64,000 bases of DNA from Salminus brasiliensis. Its lineage: Eukaryota > Chordata > Actinopteri > Characiformes > Bryconidae. Positions 1 to 13,200 of the stretch are shown one piece after another. The stretch is from NCBI RefSeq assembly GCF_030463535.1, contig NC_132900.1, positions 30,217,721 through 30,281,720 on the forward strand, written 5' to 3'. The first letter of the stretch is position 1. Every line of letters starts with the position of its first letter. The notes under the pieces were generated by a model. The model worked only from the letters and a program-made list of their open reading frames with translations. It was not told where the DNA came from and did no database searches. A program made the translations under genes and the position numbers.

Positions 1-736
1 CTTGCTTTTTATAGATGAGTCTTCCAAATGCTAGGGGGGTTTTAAATGAAATAACTAGCCATACTCTAGTACAAAAATACAAGAATATAAGAAAATGCAC
101 TTTAATGTATGTATTAATGTATTTTTTATATCTGTATAAGTCTCTCATGTTCATACAGATCTACCCAGACTCCAGTTTCTCCAGTTAACCAGACTTGCAT
201 CGCTCACACTACATACTTTTGTCTGACATGCTGTACTGTATTTGGTGTTAGAGGTATGTCGCACCGTATCGCGTTTCAGCAGATGATTATTTGAGCAGAT
301 TTACTGTGCTGTGGTTCCTCGGCTGGCAGAGCGGCTGCTCTCTCACCACTCAGACATGGCGAGACATTGGTCATGATGGCAGATCTATGGAGGAAATGCA
401 GGGGGCACTTTCCCGTGAGTCACTGATTTAAGATCTGTCCTCGTTCAGCAGAGGGGCTCCTGTGAGGTTCCTGAGCTTGACGGAGAAACCAGCTGAGCCC
501 GAGTCAACTGCTGAAGCAGATTTACCACTTGGACACCTGGAAGATGAGATGTCTATGAGATGAGCCGCCTAACAATGTCCCTTAGCAAGTTGCACCTTGA
601 CCAGACTCTTTTGGTAGTTCTGGGTGGACATTTGACCATTCCTCCTGGTAGAACACCCTTTTTAGGTTATTTCATAGGGAAGAGATCAGGACTTGCTGAC
701 TTTGAATCCCAAGCCATGCTGCTTTGCCATCAGTCA

Positions 737-2054
737 GGTTTAGCCATCGCTTCAGACATTGGGATTTCCTTCACAAAGGCCGAGATATAGGGTGACAAAA
801 AGGAGCGACTTGAGCGTAGGAGCTGGGACTCGAGCGCCAGTTCCTTACTGAAACATCTGCGCCAAGCTGATGCATTAGCGCTACGTTTAATAACGCTGTA
901 ATAACTTGCTGACGTGCTGTCAAGTTCGTTGCAAGTTCGAATCCCGGGCCATGCCGCTTTGCCATCAGCAGCCGGAGTCCAGGAGAGCACAATTGGCCAT
1001 ACTGTCGTTGGCCGGCACAGGCATGTGTTAAGTCCTTACCCTCCTGGTGTCAGGAGCATTGCTAGTGTTAGAGGGGCTACGAATGGGTGAATCAGTTGGA
1101 AGTACCAAATTTGCTGTGTCCTGCGTTGCATTGTGGATATTTGTGTAATACCTAATAGCACCCAATTAGGACACACCTTTAAACTTGGCTTGGGACATCC
1201 ATAGTGCTAATTTAGGCATGCCAATTAGTCTACATACACTTCCATTATCAGCTATATTAGCCTTGAAGCTCCAGTGCAAAACCGCTGGACGCCAATACGG
1301 CTTTGCTTTCTCCAAATTATTGCTTAAACCAGCTAGTCCATATCCAGTGTCCAGCTCTGTCCAGTTTCAGTGGTGGAGGCTCAGTCAGAATGGCCTGTTC
1401 AGCTCAGAGAAACAGCTGCTTGGTTATGCTGGCATGTCTGCCTGTCAACCAGTCACGTCCGGCCGCACACCGCCCCAGACGGCAGACTGACTGGGAGCGT
1501 CCCGGCAGCTGGAGGCATTCCGTGGGTCACGGCTGGCCACATGTCCCCCACCTCCTCCGTCCTCCGCCCCCTGGCTATGTGTGTATCTTGGGGAGAATTC
1601 AGAACTCCTCTTCTTCGAAGTGTCCAACGGGCCGAACGCCCAAACCAGAGGATCGCCTGTCTACCCCCACTTTTCCCCGGCTCTTTCTCGCTCTTGTCCT
1701 CCCACCCTCCATCTCTTTTCTTCTCTGTTTTCATTCCCAAAACATATGTTGACCTCTTGACTGGGAGATATAAATAACCCGGCCGTCGCGGGATAAATGG
1801 GCAGAATTGCTACTCGCCGTGAGATCTTGCTGTTATTACAGCGATATTTATGAATAAGCCGATCCGCTGTTAGTACGTGCCCTAAGGAAGACATCGCACA
1901 TTAAACGTAGCGCTAATGCATCAGCTTACGCAGATGTTTTAGTAAGGAATTGGCGCTCGAGTCCCAGCTCCCACGCTCACGTCGCTCCTTTGCGTTACCC
2001 TATATCTCGGCCTTTTGTAAAAGAAATCCCAGTGTCTGAAGCGATGGCTAAACC
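737..2054. mobile_element. Element with about 154-bp terminal inverted repeats
   Basis: Bases 737-890 and 1901-2054 are inverted copies of one another at roughly 85-90% identity by eye. The outer end reads GGTTTAGCCATCGCTTCAGA on both strands. The interior is about 1 kb with no transposase ORF and contains a SINE copy (about 924-1112). The left copy sits directly after a SINE tRNA-like fragment (697-736), so it may have inserted into a SINE. This is a non-autonomous DNA transposon, or two oppositely oriented solo repeats. Confidence 0.6.
924..1112 (+). mobile_element. tRNA-derived SINE (family A), 5'-truncated copy
   Basis: It contains the B-box-like gttcgaatccc and the shared family body (gctttgccatcagcagccgg, agagcacaattggcc, gttaagtccttaccctcc, gagcattgctagtg). 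The same order of blocks recurs at 4088, 12982, 14392 and 57795 on the + strand, and at 5856, 9365, 35828 and 62385 on the - strand. Confidence 0.6.
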
Positions 2055-2356
2055 GAAGAGTGGCCTCTGACCCTGCAAGATATGAGCCTTATGTTGGCTA
2101 GAACAGCTGTTCCTTGAAAACGTTGGCATACCAGAAGACAGCTGCTAGTGTCTGATGGTGCCAGGCTCTGACTTATGGCGAGGATATATTTGACAGGTGA
2201 TTGAAACTGGACAGTTGTATTGCATTCAGCCACTATGTGTAGTACACTGAACAGTAGCCTGACATGTGTTCTCCAACCTGTTGGAAGAGGTTGGAAGCGA
2301 AGCATGAGAAGAATGACAAAAATCGAATATCTAGAATATCTAATTCAAACTACCTG

Positions 2357-2923
2357 CACTACGTGTCCAAATGTTTGTGGACACCCCTTCTAACGAATGC
2401 GTTCAGCTACTTTACGCTGCGCCCCATGCTGACACAGATGTGCGAATGCACACAGACACACGCAGCTTGTCTTGTTCCTGTAGAGAAGTACTGCCAATAG
2501 AATAGGACTCTCTGGAGCAGATCAACATCATGAAACTATTGGCACCATGCTGCCTAATAATGCCAGGTGTGGGCTAGTAGAGGGGTATAAAGCCCCTCAA
2601 CAATGAGCTGTGGAGCAGTGGAACTAGTGTTCTCTGGAATGATGGTGGTGCTCCATCTAATACTTTTTTAGTTGGGGAGTTGGGGGTGATGAGGTGGGGC
2701 GGTGAGCATCCATCATCCTGAGCTCACTAACAACGCTCTTGTCGCTGAATGCAATAAAAAAATCCTTACAGCAATGCTCCTCTAAAATCAAGTTGAAAAC
2801 CTTCTTCCCTGGACAGTAGCGACACATTAACTCATTACTAGTAACTAACATAACTTATTTAATACCCTAATATTCAAGAGACACTCTAAATGAGCAGGTG
2901 TCCCAATACTTATGCCCTGTGCT
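2357..2923 (+). mobile_element. MITE family 1, near full length
   Basis: It starts CACTACGTGTCCAAATG, continues with the family body (gtagagaagtactgccaata, ctctggagcagat, ggggtataaagcccc, aatgcaataaaaaaatcc) and ends with GGTGTCCCAATACTT. The ends are imperfect inverted repeats. About fifteen copies or fragments lie in this window. TA at several borders suggests a Tc1/mariner-mobilised element; no coding capacity remains. Confidence 0.75.
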
Positions 2924-2984
2924 GGTAATCAAGCTGTTTATCTTAACCAGTTTAGTTTGATTGATTAGCTGGTCTGTCTCTCAG

Positions 2985-3150
2985 CATGGGCGTCATGCTG
3001 ATGGACCAGCGTGGTCATGCTGGTCATGCTAGTCAACTAACATAGCTACAGTGGTCGTTCTGCTTAACTATTTTGGCCAGGTTGGTCATTTCGGAAAACC
3101 AGCTAAACCATCCAACTGAAACAACAACATGCCTTATGCTGGTCAAGAGC
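2985..3150. repeat. CCAGCATGACCAGC-type simple interspersed repeat
   Basis: Repeated short words such as ggtcatgctggtcatgctagtc in both orientations. Similar material lies at 4840-5090 and 25040-25160. It looks like a MITE with internally repetitive, hairpin-forming sequence. Confidence 0.4.
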
Positions 3151-3159
3151 TGGACTCAA

Positions 3160-3540
3160 CGAAACCTCAGAAGGTGTCCTGTGGTATCTGGCACCAAGAC
3201 TAAAGTTGGCAGCAGATCTATGAAGTTCTGTAAGGTGTGCGGTGGGGCCTGGTAATCGGTTGTTCTTCCTTGGAGCACTTTTGGTAGGTACTGACCACTG
3301 CATACTGGGAACACCCCACAAGACCTGTCTGATGTTTTAGAGATGTTCTGACCCTGTCGTCTAGAACATCACTGATTGGATTTTTACATCCGCCCATTTT
3401 CCCTGCTTCAAGAACTGACTGTTGACACTTGTGTACTGCCTAATGTATCCATCTCTTGACAGATGCCATTGGAACCATGTCACCAATGCTATTTACTTGA
3501 CCTCTCAGTGGTTTTAATGTTTAATGTTATGGCTGATTGC
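3160..3540 (-). mobile_element. Tc1-type transposon relic (family with CATAACATTAAAACC ends)
   Basis: On the - strand the sequence reads from a decayed terminus (agccataacattaaac) through gtcagaacatctctaaaacat and agtggtcagtacctacc to the 3' part (ggtgccagataccacagg). This is a degraded and internally deleted copy of a common fish Tc1-like element. No open transposase frame survives. Confidence 0.65.
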
Positions 3541-4087
3541 TTCCAAATAGGAGACAAGTATTGCGTTCAGGTCTTATCATCTGAACTGCAATAATACTAA
3601 ACAGTACTGTCAAATATCGGTGAAATACTCTCATTACTCGTTCCAGAGTAGCCTCTGTGATATCTGGACTGGTTTTAGCAGGAGCTTTAATGATATCATC
3701 ATAAAAATGTTTTAAGCCCCTGGGAAGAAGAGTAAATTAAAATGTATTTTAAGTCTATTCCTCCTCCTCCATGGAGATGCTCTCAGAGGTGCAATTATCC
3801 GATGTAATAGCAATGTGCTTAAAATGGTTCCAGCGATGATGCTAGACAGGAATGTTTTTGGCATCCAGAGGGAGAAAGAGCTTGTGGAGGTCTGTCCACA
3901 ACTATATGAGAGAAAGCCTGATCTGTGTGAGCTTTAACAGGGCAGTAACAAACTCAACTGTGCATAGCAGCAAGCCGAAGGACTCAAATTCATGCAGTTA
4001 TCTGATCAGCCAATCGTGTGGCAGCAGTCCAGCGGCTTTGATTAATGTTCACATCAACCATCGGACTGCAAAGGTTCAGAAAGGTCC

Positions 4088-4322
4088 TGCTGCCTGCCAT
4101 CAGCAGCCAGAGTCAGAGAGAGCACAATTGACCTTGCTTTTGGCTGGTTGGCATGGGCGTCTGCTAGCCGATAAATCTGTGCCGGGTACCTGCCACTTTC
4201 CTCCAGCCGTGTTGGTTGCCCGTTGACGTTGCATTGGCAGCAGTGCAAAAAAAAGGGGGTGGCTGGTTGGGCATATGTCGGAGGAGGCTTGTGTTAGTCC
4301 TCACCCTCCCAATGGTCAGACT
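4088..4322 (+). mobile_element. tRNA-derived SINE (family A), body
   Basis: It shares gccatcagcagccagagtca, gagagcacaattgacc and the tail ttagtcctcaccctccc with other copies. The tRNA-like head is missing. Confidence 0.55.
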
Positions 4323-4715
4323 GGTTGGAGCTGACAGAAAGGCTACAGGAACTCCGATAACCACTCTGTACAGTTGTGGAGAGCAGAGATGCCTCTCAGA
4401 ATGTGCACTGCATGTCCAACCTTTAGGAGGATGAGCTACAACAGCAGAAGATCTACGCCAGGTCCCACATTTTTCAGCCAAGACCAGAAAGCTGAGGCTG
4501 CAGTGGCTAAGTTGATTGAAGGCTAGAGAAACGTAGATTGCTCTGATGAGTCTGGAGTTCTGTTGAGGAGCACAGCTGGTAGAATGGTCAGAATTTGGTG
4601 CCAACAGCATCAATCCATTACCAGTCCAGTCCAGACTGGTGGAGGTGGTGGTGTAATGGTGTGGTGAATGTTTTCTTGGCACACCTCGGACCTATTAATA
4701 CCCGTCATTGTTTAA
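4322..4715 (+). mobile_element. Tc1-type transposase relic (second family)
   Basis: Blocks typical of a fish Tc1-like transposase gene follow in order: gataaccactctgtacag, ggatgagctacaacagcaga, ttttcagccaagaccagaaa, tctgatgagtctggagttctg, ggtggaggtggtggtgtaat and gaatgttttcttggcacac. Stops and indels break every frame. Confidence 0.65.
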
Positions 4716-5855
4716 AACCAGTCTAAGGTTCACAGGGTTGAGAGGTTAATGGTAACCATGGGAAGAATCCAGGGCTGCCAATGATTTGGCTCCATGTTTT
4801 CTCTAAACATGGCTATAACTTGGTCCGGATATATATTTTTGGATATATAAGGCTGGCCAGCTCAAGGTCACCAGCATAGGGTTTTGTTTTTGAAGGTTTA
4901 GCTGGACTACAAGCTAAATGATCAACCTGACCAAGCTGGACGACCAGCATGACCAAACTTGACCCAAATTAAGTGCAACATACACTATACTGGTCAAAAG
5001 AGTTGGTTAACCCGTTATATAGGGTATGTTTTTGTCTGGACGAGCAGCTTTACCAAAGATCAAAGATCAAAGTTACCAGCAAAAGCTGGCCATGAGCTGG
5101 CCTCCTCAGCAGGGAAGTCTTCTAAACAATATGTTGTCTTTAAGGTCAGGTTAGTAGGCAGAGAGCCAGCAACGAGAGCCCTCCATTTTTTATACACGCC
5201 CCAAGGAAGTTTGTTCTCTAGACCCATGTAATTAAACCCTCCCAAGCGGAAATCCTGTCTCCTCCGAGGGTTTTTGGTTCTTGCGACTGGTTTCTTCACC
5301 AGTCTCAGGCCAGTCATTTGCACAGGCTATGCGGCTACACACCAAACCAATACACACCAAAGATTAGCTCTCTAGAAAATAAATAAATAAATTAAAAAAT
5401 GGGGCGGGCAGGATGCCAGAACGTCGTTCAGCCTCGCCCCTTCCTCCGTTTGATTATTGTTGTAGGACTTTTATAGGACTGTTTGAAAGCTTCTGCTTTT
5501 GTTGCACGCCAGGCCACAAAAACAGCCCTGTCTGAGCTAAGCTGGTTAATGACTTTATGGCCTACATTGAACAACAATGAACAGCATTCAGAGTATGATT
5601 TAATATGATGAGATTTTCTAAACAGCAAATATATGAAACAAAGACCCAATCTCAAATGCTAACCACAAGCTGTGTTAGCCCTACGCTAACACACCAACCA
5701 CAAGCTAACATGGACATGATGCAATACGATACACTGTATTGATACATCCCTTCTCCATAGAACAAAGGACAGTTACTGCTTGTAAGGATATCCCATTTTT
5801 TCCCATTATACAGTTATTTTGATCCATTTTCATCACATGCAAAGCTCCCGACACT

Positions 5856-6136
5856 ATAAGGGTGACGGCCGACACAATCCTCCTACAACAATCCTCCTAC
5901 GACGCCGGCGGCTCTCTTTCCGAAACTTCAGCCGATGCATCGCAACCGGGCAACCAACACAATCGGAGGAGAGCTTTGTGTACTCAGCTCTGACTCAACG
6001 CCCAGCAGACGCCAGTGCTGGCCAGCATTACACTGGAGTGATGTTGGGGAAAGAGCGCCATCCACCCACCCAAATAGAGAGAGCAAGGTCAATTGTGCTC
6101 TCTCTCTCTGGGCCCAGGCTGCTGATGGGGAGTAGT
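5856..6136 (-). mobile_element. tRNA-derived SINE (family A), antisense
   Basis: On the - strand: cccatcagcagcctgggccc, gagagcacaattgacctt, tgatgctggccagca-like and gcgtctgctgggcgttga. It lies in a col26a1 intron. Confidence 0.55.
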
Positions 6137-7362
6137 TTACTAACCTATTTACATCCATTTAAAAGCCCACCCAAGAGTAACATACACAACTAAAGGGGGC
6201 CTGCCACAGAGCCCTGAGGTACGCCATGATGAACATATGGGTTTTTAAGGCACACACTTACAAATGAAGGTGCCACAAAGGATTCTTTGAGCCATGATAC
6301 CATAGATGAACCATTTTTGGTACCATTAAACCCATTTTTAAGATGCAAGATATGTGAATGTTAAAAATTGTTACACTCCATTACATATAATATCAAATGC
6401 ACTTCTTTTTTTATGTAAATGGTTATTACTCAAATGACCCTTTAGACTTTAACCCAAATCTCACACTTCTACTTATAAATAGTTATAATCTGGACAGTAA
6501 ACAGCAGTAATGAAAGTGATGATATAATATTTATATACATGAACATTGATTTTATTATTTTTAGTGCATTTAATAAAACTGTTTATTATAGGCCTAGCTT
6601 ATGTAAGTGACCTGGTCAGTTCTGGCTGGAACCTTGGCATCTACCCAATGCCAGCTCGCCAGAAATTGGCCTGAGGGATGAAGAACACATGGGGTTTGTG
6701 ATGGCGAGGTTGGCACTGCGAGCAATGTGTGTGTTGCCGCAGTCTAGGTCCACAAGAAGAAGACAGACAGACGGAAAACAAGCACTAGGAAAGTACGCTT
6801 AGGGATGGAGCAGTAAATAAAGGCAGTGGCAGAGGAGGAAGTGAAGGAGGAGAGAGAGCCTGTCCACATCTGTAGGCGTGTCAGACCACGAGCTCCTGAC
6901 GAGTGGGCTGATTTAGTGCTGGAATAATACAATAACGAGCTGTAATTTGTTGTTTCAGTACAATGTTAGCTCAGGGGACCCGAATAAGTCATTCATCTGC
7001 TGGCACCGTGGTCGGCTTTCACTCACCGCTGCCGGAGAACATTCCTCAGAACACTCTGGCCCATCCAGCTTGTGTGTGTGTATGTATGGGCCTGCTTGTG
7101 TGAGTTAGCGGGTACTACATGGTGGCTAGCTGTATATCTGTGGCTTACCAAATAGCTAACTGGTATTTATTCTTCAAGACAGAAGAACACTTATTCTCTA
7201 GAGTTGTGATGAAGCCATGCACGGATCATCATCACAGGCATGCTATGCTAATCGTTCCTCTGTGGGAATCTATTTGGCGAAATTCCTTCGAGGATCATTT
7301 CAGTGTTTTGAGTCATTAAAAAAACCTCTCTCGCCCTCCCTCTTTCTCTCTCTCTTCTGTAG

Positions 7363-7424
7363 AATGCATGAACTGCACCGGATACACTGACTTGAGCAGT
7401 CGTCTGAACACCATTGAGTCTAAG
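7363..7424 (+). CDS. col26a1: col26a1 exon: end of EMI region, CxxC and start of coiled-coil
   Basis: The acceptor is a long CT tract ending in tag, and the donor is gtaaga. The exon enters in phase 1 (its first two bases complete a Glu codon) and leaves in phase 0. It encodes [20 protein letters not shown], which aligns with human CMNC..LSDMSERLTTLEAK. The heptad-like leucines suggest the start of a trimerising helix. Confidence 0.88.
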
Positions 7425-10186
7425 GTAAGAACAGGGCCTTTTCATGATGCCACTTTTTGATGTACAGCACTTTATGAGGCATGAGTGTTACAGAAAAATA
7501 GACGCTGCATATAAAATTTTAAATAGTCCTAAAAGGGCCTAAGAATGTCATATTGAATTTTCTTTGGCACGGTTAAATAACAGTAAATGGAACTGGCATA
7601 CCTCAGGACTGGACACAGGGCTGGAAAACGGGTCAATTTCAAAAACCCCAACAGTCTTGACTGTTGATATATATATAATAATTACCCCCATAATTTACAT
7701 AAAGCCCACCCGCTAACATAATCAAACTACTCAAAGCTGTTGAAACGGTAAATGTGATGGCAATTAGGAGAATATGGTGTTCTTGATATTGGAGAGCAGC
7801 TCATCACCTCCAGACTTTGCTAGTTATGGGAATACGGGTTGCTGGGAACCAGGCTTGAGCTTACCTTGACCACGGCTTGTCTAAGGAAAAATATCACACT
7901 GTAAAATGACTTTTACATCTTGTGGAATAGAACAACAAGCTTGTAAAACAAATTGTATTTCACTCCTAGCCAAAGTCGCATAATCACTGTTTATGCATCA
8001 AATAACAAATTCAAATATTACAAATAATAAATGCATTCTGGCACCTCTAATGAATCAAAAGTGAATATTGAAATAGAAAATAAACTCAAACTTGGATAGT
8101 AGGCAAAAGTAAAACCAGAAATCTACAAATTGCCGAGGACCTAGCACAAAGCCCTGAGGTACACCATAATAAATATCATGTCTTTTTTAATTGCATAAAT
8201 GCAGCTCTTAAAGCAGATTCATGTAAGGCTTGGTATTCTTCTAAGCTCCTGGGTTCCCGCAGCAGTTAGAAACTGTCATTTGTGCTTTGTGCTAAAGGAC
8301 ACACTTTCCACATGCATTTCTTGACAAGCTGAGAGATATACAACCGTTGCTGAAAGGGAAAGAAGCATGTGGACTGAGGCGGTAGAGTAATATTACAGAG
8401 TTACACAGGGCTATCCTGCCCGCTTCACCAAAGTTACATAGCGCAGCTAGCTGCATACAAAACCTAGAGTAGCAGTAATAAAGAGGCTAGCTACTCTTCC
8501 TGTTACAGTCAATGGAGCATCACAATGATTCTGAAGCGGCTATTTTTTAAAGTAAAAATGCCACATAATGTTGCTTTAAATCAAGAAGAACAAGATCTGA
8601 AACATCAGTATTGCATTTAAGGGCCGTATCACAGATCAGAATCAGCGAAGTTTGGGTGTGTTTGTGTTGTTGTCTAGATCAAGCTGTTAGAAGTGGCCAG
8701 ACCTCGACTCCCACCCATTAATAATTTACCAGAGGGATCAACGGACAACGAGGTGGATGCTCCAAACCCCACCCCTATTGGACCCCCGCCCTTCTGGCAA
8801 CCAGGTAAGACAATTGAAACTTATCACCTGTCATCATTTCTCATTAAGGATCAAGCCCATTTTTCTAACACCGAGCAGCGTTTCACCTCGGGATGTGAGC
8901 TCCCTGAGATTTGTGGCCACATCCGAGGAGAAAGTAAATTGCCACAGAAGCGGAGGAGTAATGATAAGCTGAGTCTCTGAAATGCTGTTGCCTGGAGACA
9001 TTAATAAAATATATTCATATTTCTTTAGCAGCCAAAAGTCTTCACTTGGCTTTTGATAGAATAAAAGCAAAAACTCCACTGTGTGCGGTTCTAGGCCGGC
9101 CAGGTTAGGAGTGCAGTTCCAGCTATCCGGGTGCAGTGGTAGGAAGCGAGATAACTACTTTTCCATGACACTTCCAAGCAAACGTTCCATATTTTTACCT
9201 TTTCTCTGCTGTATAGAGCTATATTTCAGGTGGGAAATGATGTACATTTGGAAATTGGGTTCAGTTCTTTCAACTGAAAGTGGTGCTTAAGGTAAGGTAA
9301 CAATAAACTGAAACACACTCTTAAAAAATCATGGTCCTTCTAAGGATTCTTTAAGTTGAACCACTTTTCCTCCCTAATTACCCAACTAGCCAATTACCCA
9401 ACCCACACACTAGTACTCTCCCCATCACATCTAATGCTCCAGATAATGGGAGGGTGAGGACTGACACATATACAATTAGCCACAACCGACTCGCTCAGGA
9501 GGAAACACCGGGTACTCAGCTCTGATGCATCGACTAGCAGACGCCTGTGCTGGCCAGCATCACACCGAAGTGATATGGGGGAGAAAGAGCCAGCTACCCA
9601 CCCAGAGAGAGCAAAGTCTATTGTGCTCTATCAGACTCTGGCTGCTGATGGTAGGCAACGTGACCCAGGATTCGAACCAGCAGTTCTTGTGTCATAATGG
9701 CAGTGCCTTAGTCCACTAGACCAACTCCGAGCCCACTCTCTTAACTTTAACCCCTACAGTCTGGTGTGAGGTTATCATAAGGTTAGGAACATATAGGAGA
9801 ATATAGTGTTCTTGATATTGGAGAGCAGATCATCACCTCCAGACTTTGCTAGTTGAGCTAACCTTGACTACGGCTTGTCTAAGGAAAAATATCACTGTAA
9901 AATGACATCTTGTGGAATAAAACAACAAGCTTGTAAAAAAAATGTTTCACTCCTATGCATCAAAGAACAAATTCAAATATGAAAAAAAAAAAAAAAACGT
10001 AGATAGTAGGCAAAAGTAAAATCAAAAATCTACAAATTGCAGGGGACCTAGCACAAAGCCCTGAGGTACAACATAATGAATATCATGTTTTTAAGAAATA
10101 AGTTGATTAATTGCATAAATGCAGCTCTTAAAGCAGAGTCAGCAGATTAGTCCACTAGACCAACTCCGAGCCCACTCTTAACTTAT

Positions 10187-10257
<71 letters not shown>

Positions 10258-13200
10258 TTTTTTATTATTATTATTTAAGAATACTGATTGCTTTGGGGAT
10301 TTATAAAGAGAAGAACAATTTTTTTTGAAGATTACATTTTTACATTCTTTAGGAAACAAGTACATCTAATATGAGTTTCTTTAACACAATTTTGTAAATC
10401 TGGCTTCAAATATCATAAATTCAGTGTTTACAGCTATTCTTTCCTTCCCCCTGCCCTTTATTTTCCACAGATCTTTATTCTTTTTTCGAGATGAAATTTA
10501 ATTTCCAATAAAAGCTTGTTATCCTTCGAAACCCTTCTTCATCATATTGCATATTTACATCTTTAATGGCCTGTCAAGTGTTTAATCTGGCAACCCATGC
10601 GGGGACCTGGCTTAACTATGTCGAATCTGCTTAATAGATTCGAGGTAAACTCCCGCGATGAGGCAATATAATAGCTGTTCCATATGATAATACTAAAGAC
10701 CCAGAGTCTATGAGGATGAAGTAGATGCTGGATAGGATTTCACTCTATGAGAATATTTTGATGTTCCACCATAACAGTATCCAGCAGGTCCAACATGCGA
10801 ATTTATCTCAGCGCCTGGCAGCAAATTCTCTGCCTTTGAAGTTCCAGCAGATACAGACAGACTGAAGTGATGCTAAATTTCAGAGTGTTTGGTTTTTACA
10901 TTGTGTTTTTAATAATAACAAGAACACAAGATTTGACCATTAACACTTGTAAACTCTAGCAGCTAAGAGTCTTTCAGTTCTACTTTGAGGGTGTTGCCCA
11001 ATGTCACCGGCTGCCACACAAGCCCAATGCATGATCAATCCACCCCATGCTTAACAGTTGGAAAGGTGTTCTTTGCATATTAATTCTTAAATTAATCATG
11101 TTTTATCAGCCTGTAGTACCTATTTTCAGAGCGCTCTGCAGCTGCTACAAGAACCCATGGCTGCTGAATGTTGTGGTTTGAGGTGTAAGGAGAAATCTGC
11201 ATCACCTGGTCTTTCCTAACGATGGCTCAGAACAAGCCATAGGCCTAGCAAGCTAACTGAGGTCTAAAACCTTGGTGAAATGTATCTGAGAGCTCAAATG
11301 GTCAATGGTCATCTAAATGCATGCTCAAGACAACCATGTGTATTCAATTTTGTGTACAATTGTCTACAGGTACAAGGGGTCCCCCAGGGCCTGTTGGACC
11401 TCCTGGAATCCCTGGCTCATCAGGCCCTCCCGGAGCTGCAGGAGAGAAGGGTGCTCCTGGACGACCAGGACCCTCAGGTAATAATCATTATCCAAATCCT
11501 TTTACTCTGATTAACACATATGTGTGTTTGAACAAGGATGGCTTGTTCTTCTGATCAGCTTTCTAAGGTGGCACAAAGGGGACCTACACAATATTAGGAA
11601 GGTGGGACACTGTACAGTGTCACTTCTGAGAATTGAACTGCCAGAAAGAACAGACTGTCTAGCTTCTATCTTTTAGTGGTTTGAATAATGACAATTCAGT
11701 GTTTAAAAGGTATGTCCAAATACTTTTGTCAATATCATGTATTTAAAAATGATTTAAATGTTCAGTGTTGTAGTAAATCTTCTTCACTCGCAGGCCCGAA
11801 GGGGGAGACCGGCTTTCCAGGTGAAATTGGTCTTCCAGGGCTTCCAGGACCCCCAGGGCCTCCAGGACAACCTGGCCTGCCCAACTCCATCCCACTAAGA
11901 GGAGATGTATTTCAGGTTATCAGTCAGGACGAAACTGGTGAGTGGGACATTGGATGGGAAGTGATGTTCAGTGTTCATATTCAAGTTTGAGTGACTGGGT
12001 TCATTGGTTCTACTCAAACGTCAGCCACAACATTAAAACCACTGATAGTTGATGTGAATAACATTGATTATCTGGTTCCAGTGGCTCCTCTCAAGGCGTG
12101 GATATATTAGGCAGCAAGTGAACAGTCAGTTCTTGAAGGTGATGGAAGTGCAGGAAGCTGGAAAAATGGGCAAGCATAAGAATCTGAGATGCTGTGATGT
12201 TCTAGACAACTGGGTTCACTCATTATGGAACTCAGCAACAGGTTCCTTACTTCATGTACGCCCTCATGGATGCGTACGCAATTTCTTACAGATGTTGTTA
12301 AGGATCGATGCACACAATTTAGCTTGTTGAACATGATGGCCAAGAACAACTGCATTGCTTTAGCTAGAGTTTCTCCATGCCTTCGACCTATGCTACAGTA
12401 ATTACCATTTCCATATTTAGAGGAATACCTTTCTGCCATTGTATTACATTAGAGCAGTCTTCTGTGTTCCACAATGAATTGAGCTTTTTAGAACGCCGCA
12501 TGGAAACCTTGCTCTCTGGCAGATGAAGGCTTGCACCTACAGCTTTAGATCTATAGCTCCAGAAGTCCTGTAAATGTCTGACGACAGCAATTCCCTAGTC
12601 TTCTGGAGATTAGCCTGCATTCCAGGCTACTCTAAAGTAAGTCAGTGTTTCTGGCCACCAATCGATGGACGAACAGTCATTTCTTAAGAATGTACACTGT
12701 ATGTTCAAAGCTATAAAAAAAAACACTGAGGAACAGGACACTCTGGAGCAGCCTACGGTCATCATGGCCAGAACTAGTCGAAGTGTCGGGTAGAGAAGCA
12801 TAAAGTCCCTTAGTATTGGGTCGTGGAGCAGGGGAACTGCATTCCCCCGAAGTGATGGGGCTCCATCTGATGCCTTTGGGATGAGTTGGAGTGAACTAGG
12901 CTAATCCTCCAACATGCTAGTGACCTTGCTAATGTTCTCAGGGCTGAATGCAATCAAATCCACACAGCAGTGTTCAAATATCCCAGTGGTTCAGCGCTCC
13001 CTTGTCTAATGCACCACCGCAATGGCCCGGGGGTCTCGAGTTTGAATCTTGAGCCAGGCCGCTTTGCCATCAGCGGCAGAAGTCCAATAGAGCACAATTG
13101 GCAATGCTGCATCGGCAGCAGTTGGAAAAGAGCCGGTGGCTGCTTTCGGATGTATCGGTGCAGACGTGTGTTAAGCCCTTACCTTCCTAGGGTCTGGAGC

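Larger units (their letters stand above)
1..7362 (+). other. col26a1 intron sequence (upstream part runs off the window)
   Basis: No coding exon was recognised before 7363; the EMI-domain exons are expected further upstream. The interval holds an inverted-repeat element (737-2054), a MITE copy (2357-2923), two Tc1-type transposase relics, three SINE copies and short MITE-like scraps such as 6240-6345. The small ORFs here have no family features. Confidence 0.7.

Noticed and set aside
4164..4682. 172-codon - strand ORF
   Set aside because: Antisense to a SINE and a Tc1 relic; composition is that of the repeats.
10190..10254. TA repeat considered as an origin or terminator
   Set aside because: Simple microsatellite in a eukaryotic intron; no other supporting sequence.
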